Below, one piece after another: positions 17,496 through 26,695 of a stretch of 64,000 nt of DNA. The notes under the pieces were generated by a model that saw only the letters and a program-made list of their open reading frames with translations, was not told the origin of the DNA and did no database searches. Position 1 is the first letter of the stretch. Each line of letters opens with the position of its first letter. A program made the translations under genes and the position numbers. Source of the DNA: Endozoicomonas sp965232255 (GTDB lineage: Bacteria; Pseudomonadota; Gammaproteobacteria; Pseudomonadales; Endozoicomonadaceae); NCBI GenBank assembly GCA_965232255.1, contig OZ246962.1, forward strand, positions 2,852,001 through 2,916,000. Direction: 5' to 3'.

Positions 17496-19139
17496 ATGGA
17501 ACGTGAATCCATGGCATTTGATGTCGTTATTGTCGGGGCCGGTCCCGCCGGTTTATCAGCCGCTTGTCGTTTAATGCAGCTGTCCCGGGAGCAAGACCGA
17601 GAGCTGAGTGTCTGTGTGGTGGAAAAAGGCTCTGAGGTTGGGGCTCATATTCTTTCCGGTGCGGTCTTTGAACCCACAGCCTTGCAGGAACTGTTGCCGA
17701 ACTGGCAAGAGTTAAAGGCGCCATTAACGACTCCCGTCACTTCCGACGCTGTTTATGTATTACATTCGCCGACAACAGCTATAAAAGTACCCCATCTGCT
17801 GCTGCCGAAAACCATGCATAACGATGGTAATTTCATTATCAGCCTGGGGAATTTATGCCGCTGGCTGGCAGAGCAGGCAACTGACCTTGGTGTGGAGATT
17901 TTTCCCGGTTTTGCTGCCCAGAACGTGCTGTTTAACGACGATGGCAGTGTTAAGGGTGTGGCTACGGGCGATATGGGAGTTGCTGCCAGTGGTGAGGCAA
18001 AAGCGAATTTTCAGCTGGGCATGGAACTGCACGCCAGGCACACACTGTTTGCCGAGGGTTGTCGGGGGCATTTGGGCAAGCAGTTAATTAAGCATTTCCA
18101 GCTTGACCGGGAGTGTGATCCGCAACATTACGGTTTGGGCATTAAGGAGTTGTGGGACGTAGTGCCTGAAAAACATCAGCCGGGTCTCGTGGTTCACACC
18201 ACCGGCTGGCCTTTGGCAGCAACCGGTACCACCGGCGGTGGATTTCTCTACCATCTGGAAAACAACCAGGTGGCTCTTGGCCTGATCACTGACCTGAGTT
18301 ACTCCAACCCACATTTGAGTCCCTTTGAGGAGTTCCAGAAATTTAAAAAGCATCCGGTGATTGCTCAATATCTGGATGGTGGCAAACGGATTTCTTACGG
18401 TGCCAGGGCATTGGCCAAAGGGGGTCCGCAATCCTTGCCAAAGATGACTTTTCCCGGCGGACTGCTGCTCGGTTGCAATGCTGGCACCATGAATGGCGCT
18501 AAAATCAAGGGCTCTCATACAGCAATGAAGTCCGGGATGATTGCTGCTGAGGCGGTATTTAAAGCCATCAGCGATGACAATGATAAACCAGAGTCGTTCA
18601 ATTCCTTGTGGCAAAACTCCTGGCTCCATCAAGAGTTGCACCAGCAGCGCAACTTTGGGCCGGCCATGCATAAATTTGGCAATATCTTGGGGGGCGCTTT
18701 TGCCTTGGTCGACCTTAATGTTTGTAACGGACGTCTGTCGTTTACTTTGCGCGATAAGGAACCGGATTTTGCCCAGCTTATGCCGGTAACCGCAAGCAAG
18801 CCAATTCACTATCCGAAGCCTGATGGCGTGCTGACATTTGATCGCCTGAGTTCGGTCTTTCTCTCCAACACCAATCATGAGGAGGATCAACCCTGTCATT
18901 TAACGCTGGCTGATCCGGATATTCCTTTAGGAGATAACCTGTCACTGTACAATGAGCCAGCGCAACGTTACTGCCCAGCCGGCGTCTATGAAGTGGTGGC
19001 TGATTCGGGCGAACAGCGATTCCAGATCAATGCCCAGAACTGCGTCCACTGCAAGAGCTGTGACATTAAAGACCCGGCGCAGAACATCATCTGGGTGGCA
19101 CCGGAAGGTGGTGGCGGCCCTAATTACCCCAATATGTAG
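17496..19139 (+). CDS. Electron transfer flavoprotein-ubiquinone oxidoreductase
   Basis: A 547-residue membrane-associated FAD and iron-sulfur enzyme that passes electrons from ETF to ubiquinone. The start at ATG 17496 is set by a strong GGAAGGAGG at 17481-17489; upstream in-frame codons lack one. The Rossmann motif VIVGAGPAGLSAA is at residues 9-21. The C-terminal ferredoxin-like domain holds the [4Fe-4S] cysteines (NAQNCVHCKSCDIKDPAQNI), followed by the conserved EGGGGPNYPNM ending. It is divergent from etfBA, so the complete electron-transfer branch for fatty and amino acid oxidation is encoded here. Confidence 0.97.
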   Translation: MERESMAFDVVIVGAGPAGLSAACRLMQLSREQDRELSVCVVEKGSEVGAHILSGAVFEPTALQELLPNWQELKAPLTTPVTSDAVYVLHSPTTAIKVPHLLLPKTMHNDGNFIISLGNLCRWLAEQATDLGVEIFPGFAAQNVLFNDDGSVKGVATGDMGVAASGEAKANFQLGMELHARHTLFAEGCRGHLGKQLIKHFQLDRECDPQHYGLGIKELWDVVPEKHQPGLVVHTTGWPLAATGTTGGGFLYHLENNQVALGLITDLSYSNPHLSPFEEFQKFKKHPVIAQYLDGGKRISYGARALAKGGPQSLPKMTFPGGLLLGCNAGTMNGAKIKGSHTAMKSGMIAAEAVFKAISDDNDKPESFNSLWQNSWLHQELHQQRNFGPAMHKFGNILGGAFALVDLNVCNGRLSFTLRDKEPDFAQLMPVTASKPIHYPKPDGVLTFDRLSSVFLSNTNHEEDQPCHLTLADPDIPLGDNLSLYNEPAQRYCPAGVYEVVADSGEQRFQINAQNCVHCKSCDIKDPAQNIIWVAPEGGGGPNYPNM

Positions 19140-19204
19140 CGGAGGCATTCGCTCATAACTTATACGCCCGCTGCCGATAAACTCTCAGGCTGACGTAATC
19201 GCTG

Positions 19205-20170
19205 TTGGCGATTGGCAAATCATTTATTGACGGCATTTTTTATCGGGCGCGGGGCATGAATCTTTTCAAGATGGTAGCGGGAGGCTTAACAAACTGGTTA
19301 ATTCACGATGTTCAGGAAAAAGGCATTCCCCTGTGTGATTTTGAGCGTATTCGCCACGAAGTGAAACCCTGTGATGTGTTGCTGGTAACAGGGCGCTCCC
19401 GGGTCAGCAAGGTGATCAAGCAGACCACGCAAAGCCCGTGGTCGCACGCCATGTTATACATTGGCCGGTTGCACGATATTGAGGATGACCAGGTGCGCCA
19501 GGCGGTCAGCAAATCCTACGACGGCTCTTTTGATGAACAGCTGATCATTGAAAGTGAACTGGGCATCGGCACCGAGATTCAACCGCTGAAAAAATACCAG
19601 GGTGAGCATCTGCGCATCTGTCGACCGAAGGGGCTGTGTTATAAGGACAGTCAAAAGGTCATTCATTACGCGGTCAGTCGACTCGGGATGGACTATAACG
19701 TTCGGCAGATTCTGGATCTGGCGCGCTTTTTCTTTCCTTACTCTTTCCTGCCCAGACGTCTTGGCTCATCACTGTTCCAGTACTCCCCCGGACAAGAGAC
19801 CAAAACCGTCTGTTCAACCATGATTGCTGAAGCCTTCAGCTTCATTCACTTTCCCATTCTACCGTTGGTAAAACACGACGGTGAGTCGGGTGTTCAGCTG
19901 TTTCAGCGCAATCCGAAACTCTGCACCCCTCGGGACTTTGATTACTCACCGTATTTTCAGATCATCAAATATCCTTTTTTGGACTACAGTCATCACTCTG
20001 ATTACCGTCTCCTGCCTTGGCACGGTCGTGGAGTGCTCGAAGGTCGTGAAGCAGACTTTTACATGTCGTCCCAACAGATTGAGCAGCTGCAACAGGAGAG
20101 TAACTTGCCTGAACAAATTGTTGAGGGCGATACAGCAGAGGATGCAGAAAAACAGGATGGAACGGGTTGA
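19205..20170 (+). CDS. YiiX-like permuted NlpC/P60 (peptidase C92) protein
   Basis: 321 residues from a TTG at 19205; the first ATG is at 19256, and neither has a good ribosome site, so the start is open. The permuted papain-like order is visible: a histidine in SPWSHAMLYIG and, about 120 residues later, a cysteine in KTVCSTMIAEAF. This fits the YiiX/C92 amidase family, cysteine hydrolases acting on amide or lipid-linked bonds. The C-terminus is acidic and disordered-looking (EQIVEGDTAEDAEKQ). It stands alone after the ETF-QO gene. The substrate is unknown. Confidence 0.75.
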   Translation: MAIGKSFIDGIFYRARGMNLFKMVAGGLTNWLIHDVQEKGIPLCDFERIRHEVKPCDVLLVTGRSRVSKVIKQTTQSPWSHAMLYIGRLHDIEDDQVRQAVSKSYDGSFDEQLIIESELGIGTEIQPLKKYQGEHLRICRPKGLCYKDSQKVIHYAVSRLGMDYNVRQILDLARFFFPYSFLPRRLGSSLFQYSPGQETKTVCSTMIAEAFSFIHFPILPLVKHDGESGVQLFQRNPKLCTPRDFDYSPYFQIIKYPFLDYSHHSDYRLLPWHGRGVLEGREADFYMSSQQIEQLQQESNLPEQIVEGDTAEDAEKQDGTG

Positions 20171-20256
20171 AGCTGTGCCAAGACAATAAATAGTTCTATC
20201 TCAAGTTATCGACGAACCGCAGGCTGAACAGGCCACATGATAAGGGCTCCAGCCTA

Positions 20257-20321
20257 GTACACAAAAAGGTACACAGGTACACATTTTCAGGTACACATTG
20301 GCAAGTTTTTGGCAAGTTTTT
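20257..20321. repeat. GTACACA array followed by an 11-bp tandem repeat
   Basis: GTACACA occurs at 20257, 20269, 20277 and 20291, and GGCAAGTTTTT occurs twice in tandem at 20300-20321. Short spaced repeats like these occur as arm-type sites in phage attachment regions, but no integrase lies next to them. Confidence 0.7.
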
Positions 20322-20605
20322 CTAGCAATATATAGCGCTACATGCGGAAAACCGAAAAGAATCGCCGACGACAAGATGCAGCTCTAACGGGTTGATATTA
20401 TTCTGAAAACCAGTGATTCCGGGCAAAAAGAAACCCGTGACTCTGGGGGAAGAATACACGGGCTAAGACCATTAGGAGTGAAACATAGGTACACAATCCA
20501 AGTACCAAGGCCATCTCTGACCTAGTCTGGCTCAATCGTAGGGGGAATTCGACCGAACCAGCAATGTAAGTATGGCCCAAATACAAAATACATCCATTGA
20601 GTTCT

Positions 20606-20630
20606 AAGACCGTTTATTAATAACGGTCTT
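20606..20630 (-). terminator. Hairpin after the pterin dehydratase gene
   Basis: AAGACCGTT (20606-20614) pairs with AACGGTCTT (20622-20630) around a 7-nt loop. It lies immediately after the minus-strand gene ending at 20634. No strong T-run follows, so termination efficiency is uncertain. Confidence 0.5.
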
Positions 20631-20633
20631 GGC

Positions 20634-20909
20634 TCAAAGGCTCAGATTAACCTGCTCGTACAGAACATCGCACCGCTGGGCCAAAGCCTGATCAATGGCC
20701 AGAACGCCGCTACCCTCATCCGACTGGTGAGTGCCCCAAGCCACCGTTACACGTCCCCATTCGATCACTATGCGTGGGTGATGCACATGGCTTTCGGCCA
20801 AGCACGCCACCACATTACAAAACGCCAAGGCACGGGAGTATTTCTTGAACAAGAAGGTTTTTTCAATATGATCTACCCCGTCGTATTGGCGGGTACCCCA
20901 ATCGTTCAT
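20634..20909 (-). CDS. Pterin-4a-carbinolamine dehydratase-like protein
   Basis: 91 residues from the ATG at 20909, which follows GGAG; an in-frame start at 20942 has none. The family motif E-S-H-V-H-H-P is present, with the usual surrounding pattern (FLFKKYSRALAFCNVVACLAESHVHHP, WGRVTVAWGTH, AIDQALAQRCD). The enzyme regenerates tetrahydrobiopterin or dihydrobiopterin by dehydrating the 4a-carbinolamine after aromatic hydroxylase turnover; it can also have regulatory roles. No phenylalanine hydroxylase gene is nearby, so the partner is unknown. Confidence 0.85.
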   Translation of the reverse strand: MNDWGTRQYDGVDHIEKTFLFKKYSRALAFCNVVACLAESHVHHPRIVIEWGRVTVAWGTHQSDEGSGVLAIDQALAQRCDVLYEQVNLSL

Positions 20910-21152
20910 ACGGAAACTCCTGCGTTGAATTGCGACAATCACGCAGTCTAATTCAAATATTCAGGATTAGTAGCAAAAATGTGGGTATTAAGATGGTCAT
21001 TCAGGCATCAAATTGTCTTAATGTTATAAGGTTGTCAGGAGCACTCTGGTTTCCTGCGGCTGATTTTCGGCAACAACCCAATGCATGGGGCTGAGCTGTT
21101 GCCGTGCGCCTACCGATCAATACTGTTCGGATAACTCTGATACAGTGGATTC

Positions 21153-21545
21153 TTACTTTTCAGTTTCTGTCTCAGTTTCTTCGGCTTTCAGTTGCTCAAG
21201 CTCTTGGTTGGCGGTATTCAGTTGTTGCGTCAGTTGCTTTTGTTTGCTCTTCAGAGTGGTATTTTCGCCAGTCAGCGTGCGATTTTGTTCTTGCAGGCGC
21301 TTGATCTGCTTTTTCATGCGATCCGGGTTGCTGGCTCTGAGCTCTTTTAGCTCATTTTCCATGGTTTTCAGTTGTACAGTTGCTTTTTCAGCTTTCTTTT
21401 CAGCAGTTTCCAGACGGGATTGGAGTTGGCTCACTTCCCGGTTGTGCTGCTCTGTGATTTCAATTAGAGCTGCCAGGCGTTGCTGCTCGATGATGTCCAT
21501 TTCGTTACTTGTATCAATGCTTCCGCCCATGCTCAGGGTACCCAT
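21153..21545 (-). CDS. Small coiled-coil protein of unknown function
   Basis: 130 residues, almost entirely charged heptad repeat from about residue 18 to 125 (E, K, Q and L rich), ending in an acidic TETETEK tail. A GGAGG ribosome site lies upstream of the ATG at 21545. It has no signal peptide or membrane segment. It is flanked by non-coding sequence and shares no operon. The overlapping plus-strand frame is rich in Ser, Cys and Phe, an antisense shadow of coiled coil. I do not recognise the family. Confidence 0.65.
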   Translation of the reverse strand: MGTLSMGGSIDTSNEMDIIEQQRLAALIEITEQHNREVSQLQSRLETAEKKAEKATVQLKTMENELKELRASNPDRMKKQIKRLQEQNRTLTGENTTLKSKQKQLTQQLNTANQELEQLKAEETETETEK

Positions 21546-21888
21546 AGATTCGATTACCTCCGGGGAGTTTTATTGGATAAGAAAGAATAAAAGGCTCTTA
21601 CCAGCACGTAAGAGACGCGCCGAAGCGGGTGAAGTATTAAGAAGATATGATTTATTCTTCATTAAGCGGCTGGTATAAAGCAGAATCGGTAGACTAGGTG
21701 GCGGATTCTAATACATAAATCAGAATAAGAAAAGTGAAATATAAAAATGAGTTGATAATGCCGACTTTTTCAGCAGACTTTACCCAGCAACGCCGGTCAT
21801 ACCAGTAAATATACAAGATAAAAAGTGAGTGCCAAGTCCTGTTTCTAAGGGTACTCTGATGGCAATTTAACGACTCATATTTCTTGCA
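21546..21888. other. Non-coding region upstream of aat
   Basis: 343 bases, A+T-rich, without a convincing gene. A small hairpin (CTCTTAC/GTAAGAG) lies at about 21595-21614. It presumably holds the promoters of the coiled-coil gene and of aat. Confidence 0.5.
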
Positions 21889-22602
21889 ATGTCAGAAACG
21901 ATAACATTCTTGCCAGAGCATGTGACAGACTTTCCGTGTGTCAGTAACGCCCTCAAAGAACCGGACGGACTGCTGGCCATTGGCGGTAATCTCAGGGTAG
22001 ATACGTTATTGCTGGCTTACCGCAGGGGTATCTTTCCCTGGTTTAACGATGGCGATCCGCTGCTGTGGTGGTCCCCATCGCAGCGCATGGTTTTTACTCC
22101 AGGCAAACTGCATTTGTCGCGCTCCTTGTTGAAATTGCTACGCAAAAACCGTTACCAGGTTACCTTTGACCATGACTTTGCGGTCCTTATTCAAACCTGT
22201 GCCAGTTGCTATCAAGATAATCAGGGAACATGGATTACCGCTGATATGATTGCTGCCTATACCGCTTTGCACCAGGCAGGCTATGCTCACTGCGTTGAGG
22301 TCTGGCGTGAGGATGAGCTGGTCGGCGGCCTGTACGGGGTAGCACTGGGTCAGGCATTCTTTGCCGAGTCCATGTTCAGCAAAGAAAGCAATACCTCGAA
22401 AATTGCTCTGGCTGCACTGTCTGAACGGTTAGCAAGTTGGCAATTTCAGCTAGTGGACTGCCAGAACCATTCAACACATCTGGAGTCTCTCGGGGCAGCC
22501 CTGATCAGTCGGGAGCGCTATGTGAAATATCTCGGCATATATTGCTCCCAAGCCCCAGCCTGTGCAAACTGGCACTTGGAGTGGCAATGGCATGATGGGT
22601 GA
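21889..22602 (+). CDS. aat: Leucyl/phenylalanyl-tRNA-protein transferase
   Basis: A 237-residue enzyme that adds Leu or Phe to N-terminal Arg or Lys of proteins, creating an N-degron read by ClpS. Family sections are clear: FPCVSNALKEPDGLLAIGGNL, YRRGIFPWFNDGDPLLWWSP, and the GNAT-type core CVEVWREDELVGGLYGVALGQAFFAESMFS. The length is normal. It overlaps the next gene by four bases and lies near clpS and clpA, which complete the pathway. Confidence 0.97.
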   Translation: MSETITFLPEHVTDFPCVSNALKEPDGLLAIGGNLRVDTLLLAYRRGIFPWFNDGDPLLWWSPSQRMVFTPGKLHLSRSLLKLLRKNRYQVTFDHDFAVLIQTCASCYQDNQGTWITADMIAAYTALHQAGYAHCVEVWREDELVGGLYGVALGQAFFAESMFSKESNTSKIALAALSERLASWQFQLVDCQNHSTHLESLGAALISRERYVKYLGIYCSQAPACANWHLEWQWHDG

Positions 22603-23312
22603 TGATGAGTAAATACAAAGACCTCACATTCTATGCAACACAGCCGCATGAGTGCAGTTATCTGCCGACGCGGCAAGCGACAACGCTATTCATGGACCCG
22701 ACCGTGGCACTGGAGCAAGAGTTGTGCTCGGATCTGGCCGAAGCCGGGTTTCGCCGCAGCGGCGTACATATTTACCGGCCAGACTGTGCTCAGTGTCAGG
22801 CGTGCGTACCGATCAGAGTTGCCGTCAACACGTTTGTCTTACGCAGAACCCAGCGCAAAACCTGGAACCGCAATGCGTTACTGCAAGTCAGCAAAGTGCC
22901 GGTGCATTTTCAGGACGAGCATTATCAGCTTTATCAGGACTATATCAGTCAATGTCACCACGATGGCGATATGTATCCAGCTTCTGCGGAACAATATATT
23001 GCCTTTTTAGTTGATGCTGCTGAATTTACCTCGTTCTACGAGTTTCGTGAGCACGGCCAGTTGCTGGCTGTTTCGGTGGTGGACCATCTTCAAAACAGTC
23101 TTTCAGCCGTTTATACTTTTTACCACCCGGATTATCCGCAGCGCAGCCTGGGGCGTTACTGTATCTTGTGGCTGATTGCAGAAACCAGGAGGCTTGGCCT
23201 ACCCTACCTGCATCTTGGCTACTGGGTTCACGGTTGTCGAAAAATGAACTACAAGCTTGAATATCGCCCCGCGCAAATACGCGTCAACCATCAGTGGCAG
23301 CCGTTGAAATAA
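22599..23312 (+). CDS. bpt: Leucyltransferase Bpt (aspartate/glutamate N-end transferase)
   Basis: A 237-residue protein of the arginyl-tRNA-protein transferase family, bacterial Bpt branch, which adds Leu to N-terminal Asp or Glu. Conserved parts include the N-terminal ECSYLPTRQATTLFMDP, the Cys-rich RPDCAQCQACVPIRV and the C-terminal YLHLGYWVHGCRKMNYK. Three ATGs in a row begin the gene, so the exact start is one of 22599, 22602 or 22605. It is coupled to aat. Confidence 0.95.
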   Translation: MMMSKYKDLTFYATQPHECSYLPTRQATTLFMDPTVALEQELCSDLAEAGFRRSGVHIYRPDCAQCQACVPIRVAVNTFVLRRTQRKTWNRNALLQVSKVPVHFQDEHYQLYQDYISQCHHDGDMYPASAEQYIAFLVDAAEFTSFYEFREHGQLLAVSVVDHLQNSLSAVYTFYHPDYPQRSLGRYCILWLIAETRRLGLPYLHLGYWVHGCRKMNYKLEYRPAQIRVNHQWQPLK

Positions 23313-23411
23313 TTCGTTGGGCACAAAGGGTGTTTTGCTTTAGTAATAGTTTTCAGGCAGAATGCCCTGCGATTTGATCAAGCCGTACCAACCCTTTGAG
23401 GTAGTTTTTTA

Positions 23412-23630
23412 ATGGCAAAAGAAGAGAGTCTGGAAATGGAGGGTGTCGTGATTGACACCCTGCCTAATACGATGTTTCGTGTGGAACTGGAAAATGGTCA
23501 TGTTGTGACTGCCCATATCTCCGGCAAAATGCGCAAAAATTACATCCGCATTCTCACCGGCGACCGGGTAAAGGTAGAACTGACACCATACGACCTGACC
23601 AAAGGCCGTATCACCTACCGCTCCCGCTAA
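23412..23630 (+). CDS. infA: Translation initiation factor IF-1
   Basis: A 72-residue single S1/OB-fold protein, normal in length and nearly invariant in sequence (MEGVVIDTLPNTMFRVELENGH, SGKMRKNYIRILTGD, KGRITYRSR). It binds the A site of the 30S subunit during initiation. It lies between bpt and the convergent clpA, a standard gammaproteobacterial order. Confidence 0.99.
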   Translation: MAKEESLEMEGVVIDTLPNTMFRVELENGHVVTAHISGKMRKNYIRILTGDRVKVELTPYDLTKGRITYRSR

Positions 23631-23648
23631 CAGGGGCGCTCGCCCCTG
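23631..23648. terminator. Hairpin between convergent infA and clpA
   Basis: CAGGGGC (23631-23637) and GCCCCTG (23642-23648) form a 7-bp G+C stem with a 4-nt loop directly after the infA stop. It may terminate both convergent units, but there is no T-run. Confidence 0.5.
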
Positions 23649-23660
23649 AGCGCTCCTCCT

Positions 23661-25967
23661 CTAACTTGCTCCGTCATCAACCGCCTCAAGATCTGAAGTT
23701 CTGCTTTTGGCTGCTTCAAACTTCAGATGTAACTCACCTTTGCGCACAGTGACTTTGATTATGCCGCCATTTTCGGCCAGTTTGCCGAAGAGGATTTGCT
23801 CGGCCATGGGCTTTTTCAGGTATTCCTGAATTACCCGGGCCATAGGTCTCGCGCCCATCTGGCGATCAAAGCCTTTTTCTGCCAGCCAGTTACGTGCCTT
23901 GTCGTCCACCTCCAGTTGAGCACGTTTTTCATCCAGCTGAGCCTGAAGTTCGGTGAGGAATTTATCCACCACATGTTTGATGGTGTCGCTGTTAAGGGCG
24001 GCGAAAGGAATGATGGCATCAAGACGGTTCCTGAACTCTGGAGTAAAGGTTTTCTTGATGGCTTCATTGCCGTCCGTCGTGTGATCCTGCTCCAAAAAAC
24101 CGATGGAGCTGCGAGTCATGGACTCGGCACCGGCATTAGTGGTCATGATCAGGATAACGTTACGGAAATCGGCTTTACGACCGTTGTTGTCTGTTAGCGT
24201 ACCGTGGTCCATCACCTGTAACAGCAGGTTAAAGACATCAGAGTGACCTTTTTCAATCTCATCGAGCAGCAGTACGCAGTGCGGCGTTTTGTTGATCGCT
24301 TCAGTCAGCAGGCCGCCCTGGTCAAAGCCAACATAACCTGGGGGTGCACCAATCAGTCGGGAAACGGTATGAGCCTCCATGTACTCGGACATATCAAAGC
24401 GCACCAGTTCAATGCCCAGGGCTTTGGCCAGTTGCCGACATACTTCGGTCTTACCAACGCCGGTAGGACCAGAGAACAGGAAAGAACCCACCGGTTTTTC
24501 CGGAGCCTTGAGACCTGCGCGAGAGAGCTTGATGGCAGTTGCCAGGGATGTGATGGCGTTATCCTGACCAAACACCACCATTTTCAGGTTACGCTCAAGT
24601 TTGCTGAGCAGCTCTTTATCAGAAGAAGAGACTGATTTCGGCGGAATCCGGGCCATTTTTGCCACAATGCGCTCAACATCCTCGACTTCAATAACTTTCT
24701 TGCGTTGTGACTCCGGTTGCAGGCGTTGGAAAGCACCGGCTTCGTCAATGACATCAATGGCCTTATCGGGCATATGACGATCATTAATGTAACGCTCCGC
24801 CAGTTCCGCTGCTGCTTTCAGAGCATCATCGCGATACTCAATTTCATGATGCTCTTCAAACTTTTTCTTCAGTCCGAGGAGAATTTCATAAGTATCAGCT
24901 ACATCCGGCTCTGTGATATCCACTTTCTGGAATCGTCGAGCCAGGGCTCGGTCTTTTTCAAAGATACCGCGAAACTCCTGAAAAGTGGTGGAGCCGACGC
25001 AGCGCAGCTCGCCAGAGGTAAGCATGGGTTTGAGCAGGTTGGATGCATCCATAACGCCACCGGAGGCAGCCCCGGCACCGATAATGGTATGAATCTCATC
25101 AATGAACAAAATGGCGTGGTCGAGCTTTTTCAGTTCGCTCAGTAGTTGTTTGAAGCGTTTTTCAAAATCCCCACGGTATTTGGTGCCGGCCAGTAGCGAG
25201 CCCAGATCCAGGGAATAGACGACGGCCTCCAACAATACTTCAGGAACATCGCCATCAACGATACGTCGGGCCAGCCCTTCAGCAATGGCCGTTTTACCAA
25301 CACCGGCTTCACCCACCAACAGCGGGTTATTTTTACGACGACGGGTGAGTATTTGGCAGACTCGCTCAATCTCTTCTGCCCGGCCAACCAGCGGATCAAT
25401 ACGGCCGAGGACAGCCTGCTCATTGAGATTCGTGGCGTACAGTTTTAACGGGTTCTTGCTGTTACCCCGAGCAGTCTCAGACTCCATGTCGTCGGACAAC
25501 TCACGACCAATTTCTTCCAGTTCCTGCCCAGGCGTTTTGGCAATACCGTGGGCAATAAAATTGACCACATCGATACGGGCTACATCCTGTTGCTTGAGGA
25601 AATAAACAGCCTGACTTTCCTGCTCGCTGAAAATCGCTACCAGTACGTTAGCACCAGTTACCTCTTTTTTACCTGAGCTTTGTACGTGAAAAACGGCACG
25701 TTGCAGCACGCGCTGGAACCCGAGTGTGGGCTGGGTTTCCCGCTCGCTGTCATCATCCGGAATTAGTGGAGTGGTTGAGCTGACAAACTCGGTGAGGTCC
25801 TGACGAAGTTTAATGAGATCGATGCCGCAGGAAGCCAGGACACGTGCTGCGGACTCATTATCGAGCAGGGCAAGTAACAGATGCTCTACCGTCATGAATT
25901 CATGACGGTTATCGCGCGCATCTTTAAATGCACTATTCAGTGTTGCTTCGAGGTCTTTGTTGAGCAT
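23661..25967 (-). CDS. clpA: ATP-dependent Clp protease ATP-binding subunit ClpA
   Basis: A 768-residue AAA+ unfoldase that works with ClpP. I chose the ATG at 25967 (MLNKDLEATLNSAF), matching the usual ClpA start; 15 extra codons upstream are possible. It has an N-terminal Clp_N double repeat, a first Walker A GEAGVGKTA, a second Walker A GPTGVGKTE, and an intermediate sequence with the IGL-type loop region near residue 615. With ClpS and the two transferases it forms the N-degron pathway. Confidence 0.98.
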   Translation of the reverse strand: MLNKDLEATLNSAFKDARDNRHEFMTVEHLLLALLDNESAARVLASCGIDLIKLRQDLTEFVSSTTPLIPDDDSERETQPTLGFQRVLQRAVFHVQSSGKKEVTGANVLVAIFSEQESQAVYFLKQQDVARIDVVNFIAHGIAKTPGQELEEIGRELSDDMESETARGNSKNPLKLYATNLNEQAVLGRIDPLVGRAEEIERVCQILTRRRKNNPLLVGEAGVGKTAIAEGLARRIVDGDVPEVLLEAVVYSLDLGSLLAGTKYRGDFEKRFKQLLSELKKLDHAILFIDEIHTIIGAGAASGGVMDASNLLKPMLTSGELRCVGSTTFQEFRGIFEKDRALARRFQKVDITEPDVADTYEILLGLKKKFEEHHEIEYRDDALKAAAELAERYINDRHMPDKAIDVIDEAGAFQRLQPESQRKKVIEVEDVERIVAKMARIPPKSVSSSDKELLSKLERNLKMVVFGQDNAITSLATAIKLSRAGLKAPEKPVGSFLFSGPTGVGKTEVCRQLAKALGIELVRFDMSEYMEAHTVSRLIGAPPGYVGFDQGGLLTEAINKTPHCVLLLDEIEKGHSDVFNLLLQVMDHGTLTDNNGRKADFRNVILIMTTNAGAESMTRSSIGFLEQDHTTDGNEAIKKTFTPEFRNRLDAIIPFAALNSDTIKHVVDKFLTELQAQLDEKRAQLEVDDKARNWLAEKGFDRQMGARPMARVIQEYLKKPMAEQILFGKLAENGGIIKVTVRKGELHLKFEAAKSRTSDLEAVDDGAS

Positions 25968-25987
25968 ATGGTGTAACCTTGAAAACG

Positions 25988-26344
25988 CTAATCGGCCTTT
26001 TCTGTTTTGCACAGCAGGGGATGGTCGTTTTCTCTGGAATATTCATTGACCTGCTGAGCCTTGGTTTCTGCGATATCCTTGCTGAATACACCACAAACTG
26101 CCCTTCCCTGAGTGTGTACCGTCAGCATAATTTGAGTCGCCCTCCCCTCTGGCATACTGAAAAACTTCTCCAGTACCTCAACAACAAAATCCATTGGTGT
26201 AAAATCATCGTTCAGGAGCAAGACCTGATACATAGGAGGCGGGGACAATCTGGTTTTTTCCGGGACAACAGCGACGTCCAGGTTACCCTCATGCTCCTCT
26301 CCATCTTGTTCCAAGCTTAGACGAAACGGTTTGAAATTACTCAT
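25988..26344 (-). CDS. clpS: ClpS adaptor protein
   Basis: A 118-residue N-recognin that delivers proteins with N-terminal Leu, Phe, Tyr or Trp to ClpA. The conserved binding-pocket section is present (YQVLLLNDDFTPMDFVVEVL, then MLTVHTQGRAVCGVFSKDIAE). It is 20 bp upstream of clpA on the same strand and is cotranscribed with it. Confidence 0.98.
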   Translation of the reverse strand: MSNFKPFRLSLEQDGEEHEGNLDVAVVPEKTRLSPPPMYQVLLLNDDFTPMDFVVEVLEKFFSMPEGRATQIMLTVHTQGRAVCGVFSKDIAETKAQQVNEYSRENDHPLLCKTEKAD

Positions 26345-26695
26345 GGTTTTATGACTGCCAATCTTCTATATCCAACTCTTTACACCCAGGCTACAAAGGC
26401 CTCAGATTGAGACTCCGGGAGTAATCGCTGTTGCCAATCATAAAAACAACGAGCACCAATAACTGATCGGCATCACACAAGGAGATTTGACAGCAAAACA
26501 ATCAGCGCTCGTTTTTAATAAGGTTGGCAACATCGCGATACTTTCACTATCCATTCTAAAGATACTGAGGCAAATCACAACGCTGAACCGGGAAAAATTA
26601 GCAAGTGCTTACAATACAAGAAGAAACAAGGCGGGACAGCGACGGCCGGAAGCTATTTCCCAGCCTGTCTCGGTTAATTACTGCCTGAACGTAAA
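26345..26695. other. Intergenic region between clpS and icd
   Basis: 351 bases without a supported gene. It contains the clpS promoter region and the end of icd. A plus-strand TTG-started frame runs through it into icd but has no ribosome site and no recognisable protein. Confidence 0.6.

Larger units (their letters stand above)
20171..20633. other. Non-coding region with short repeats
   Basis: 463 bases without a convincing gene. There are four GTACACA heptamers at 20257-20297 and a fifth at 20489-20495, an 11-bp tandem GGCAAGTTTTT at 20300-20321, and a 9-bp-stem hairpin at 20606-20630. The pattern could be remnants of an integrated element. Confidence 0.6.

Noticed and set aside
20398..20586. 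62-codon minus-strand frame
   Set aside because: No ribosome site or family, in a repeat-containing non-coding gap.
21085..21678. 197-codon plus-strand frame over the coiled-coil gene
   Set aside because: Ser/Cys/Phe-rich composition is what the complement of a Glu/Lys/Gln-rich coiled coil gives; no ribosome site or known fold.
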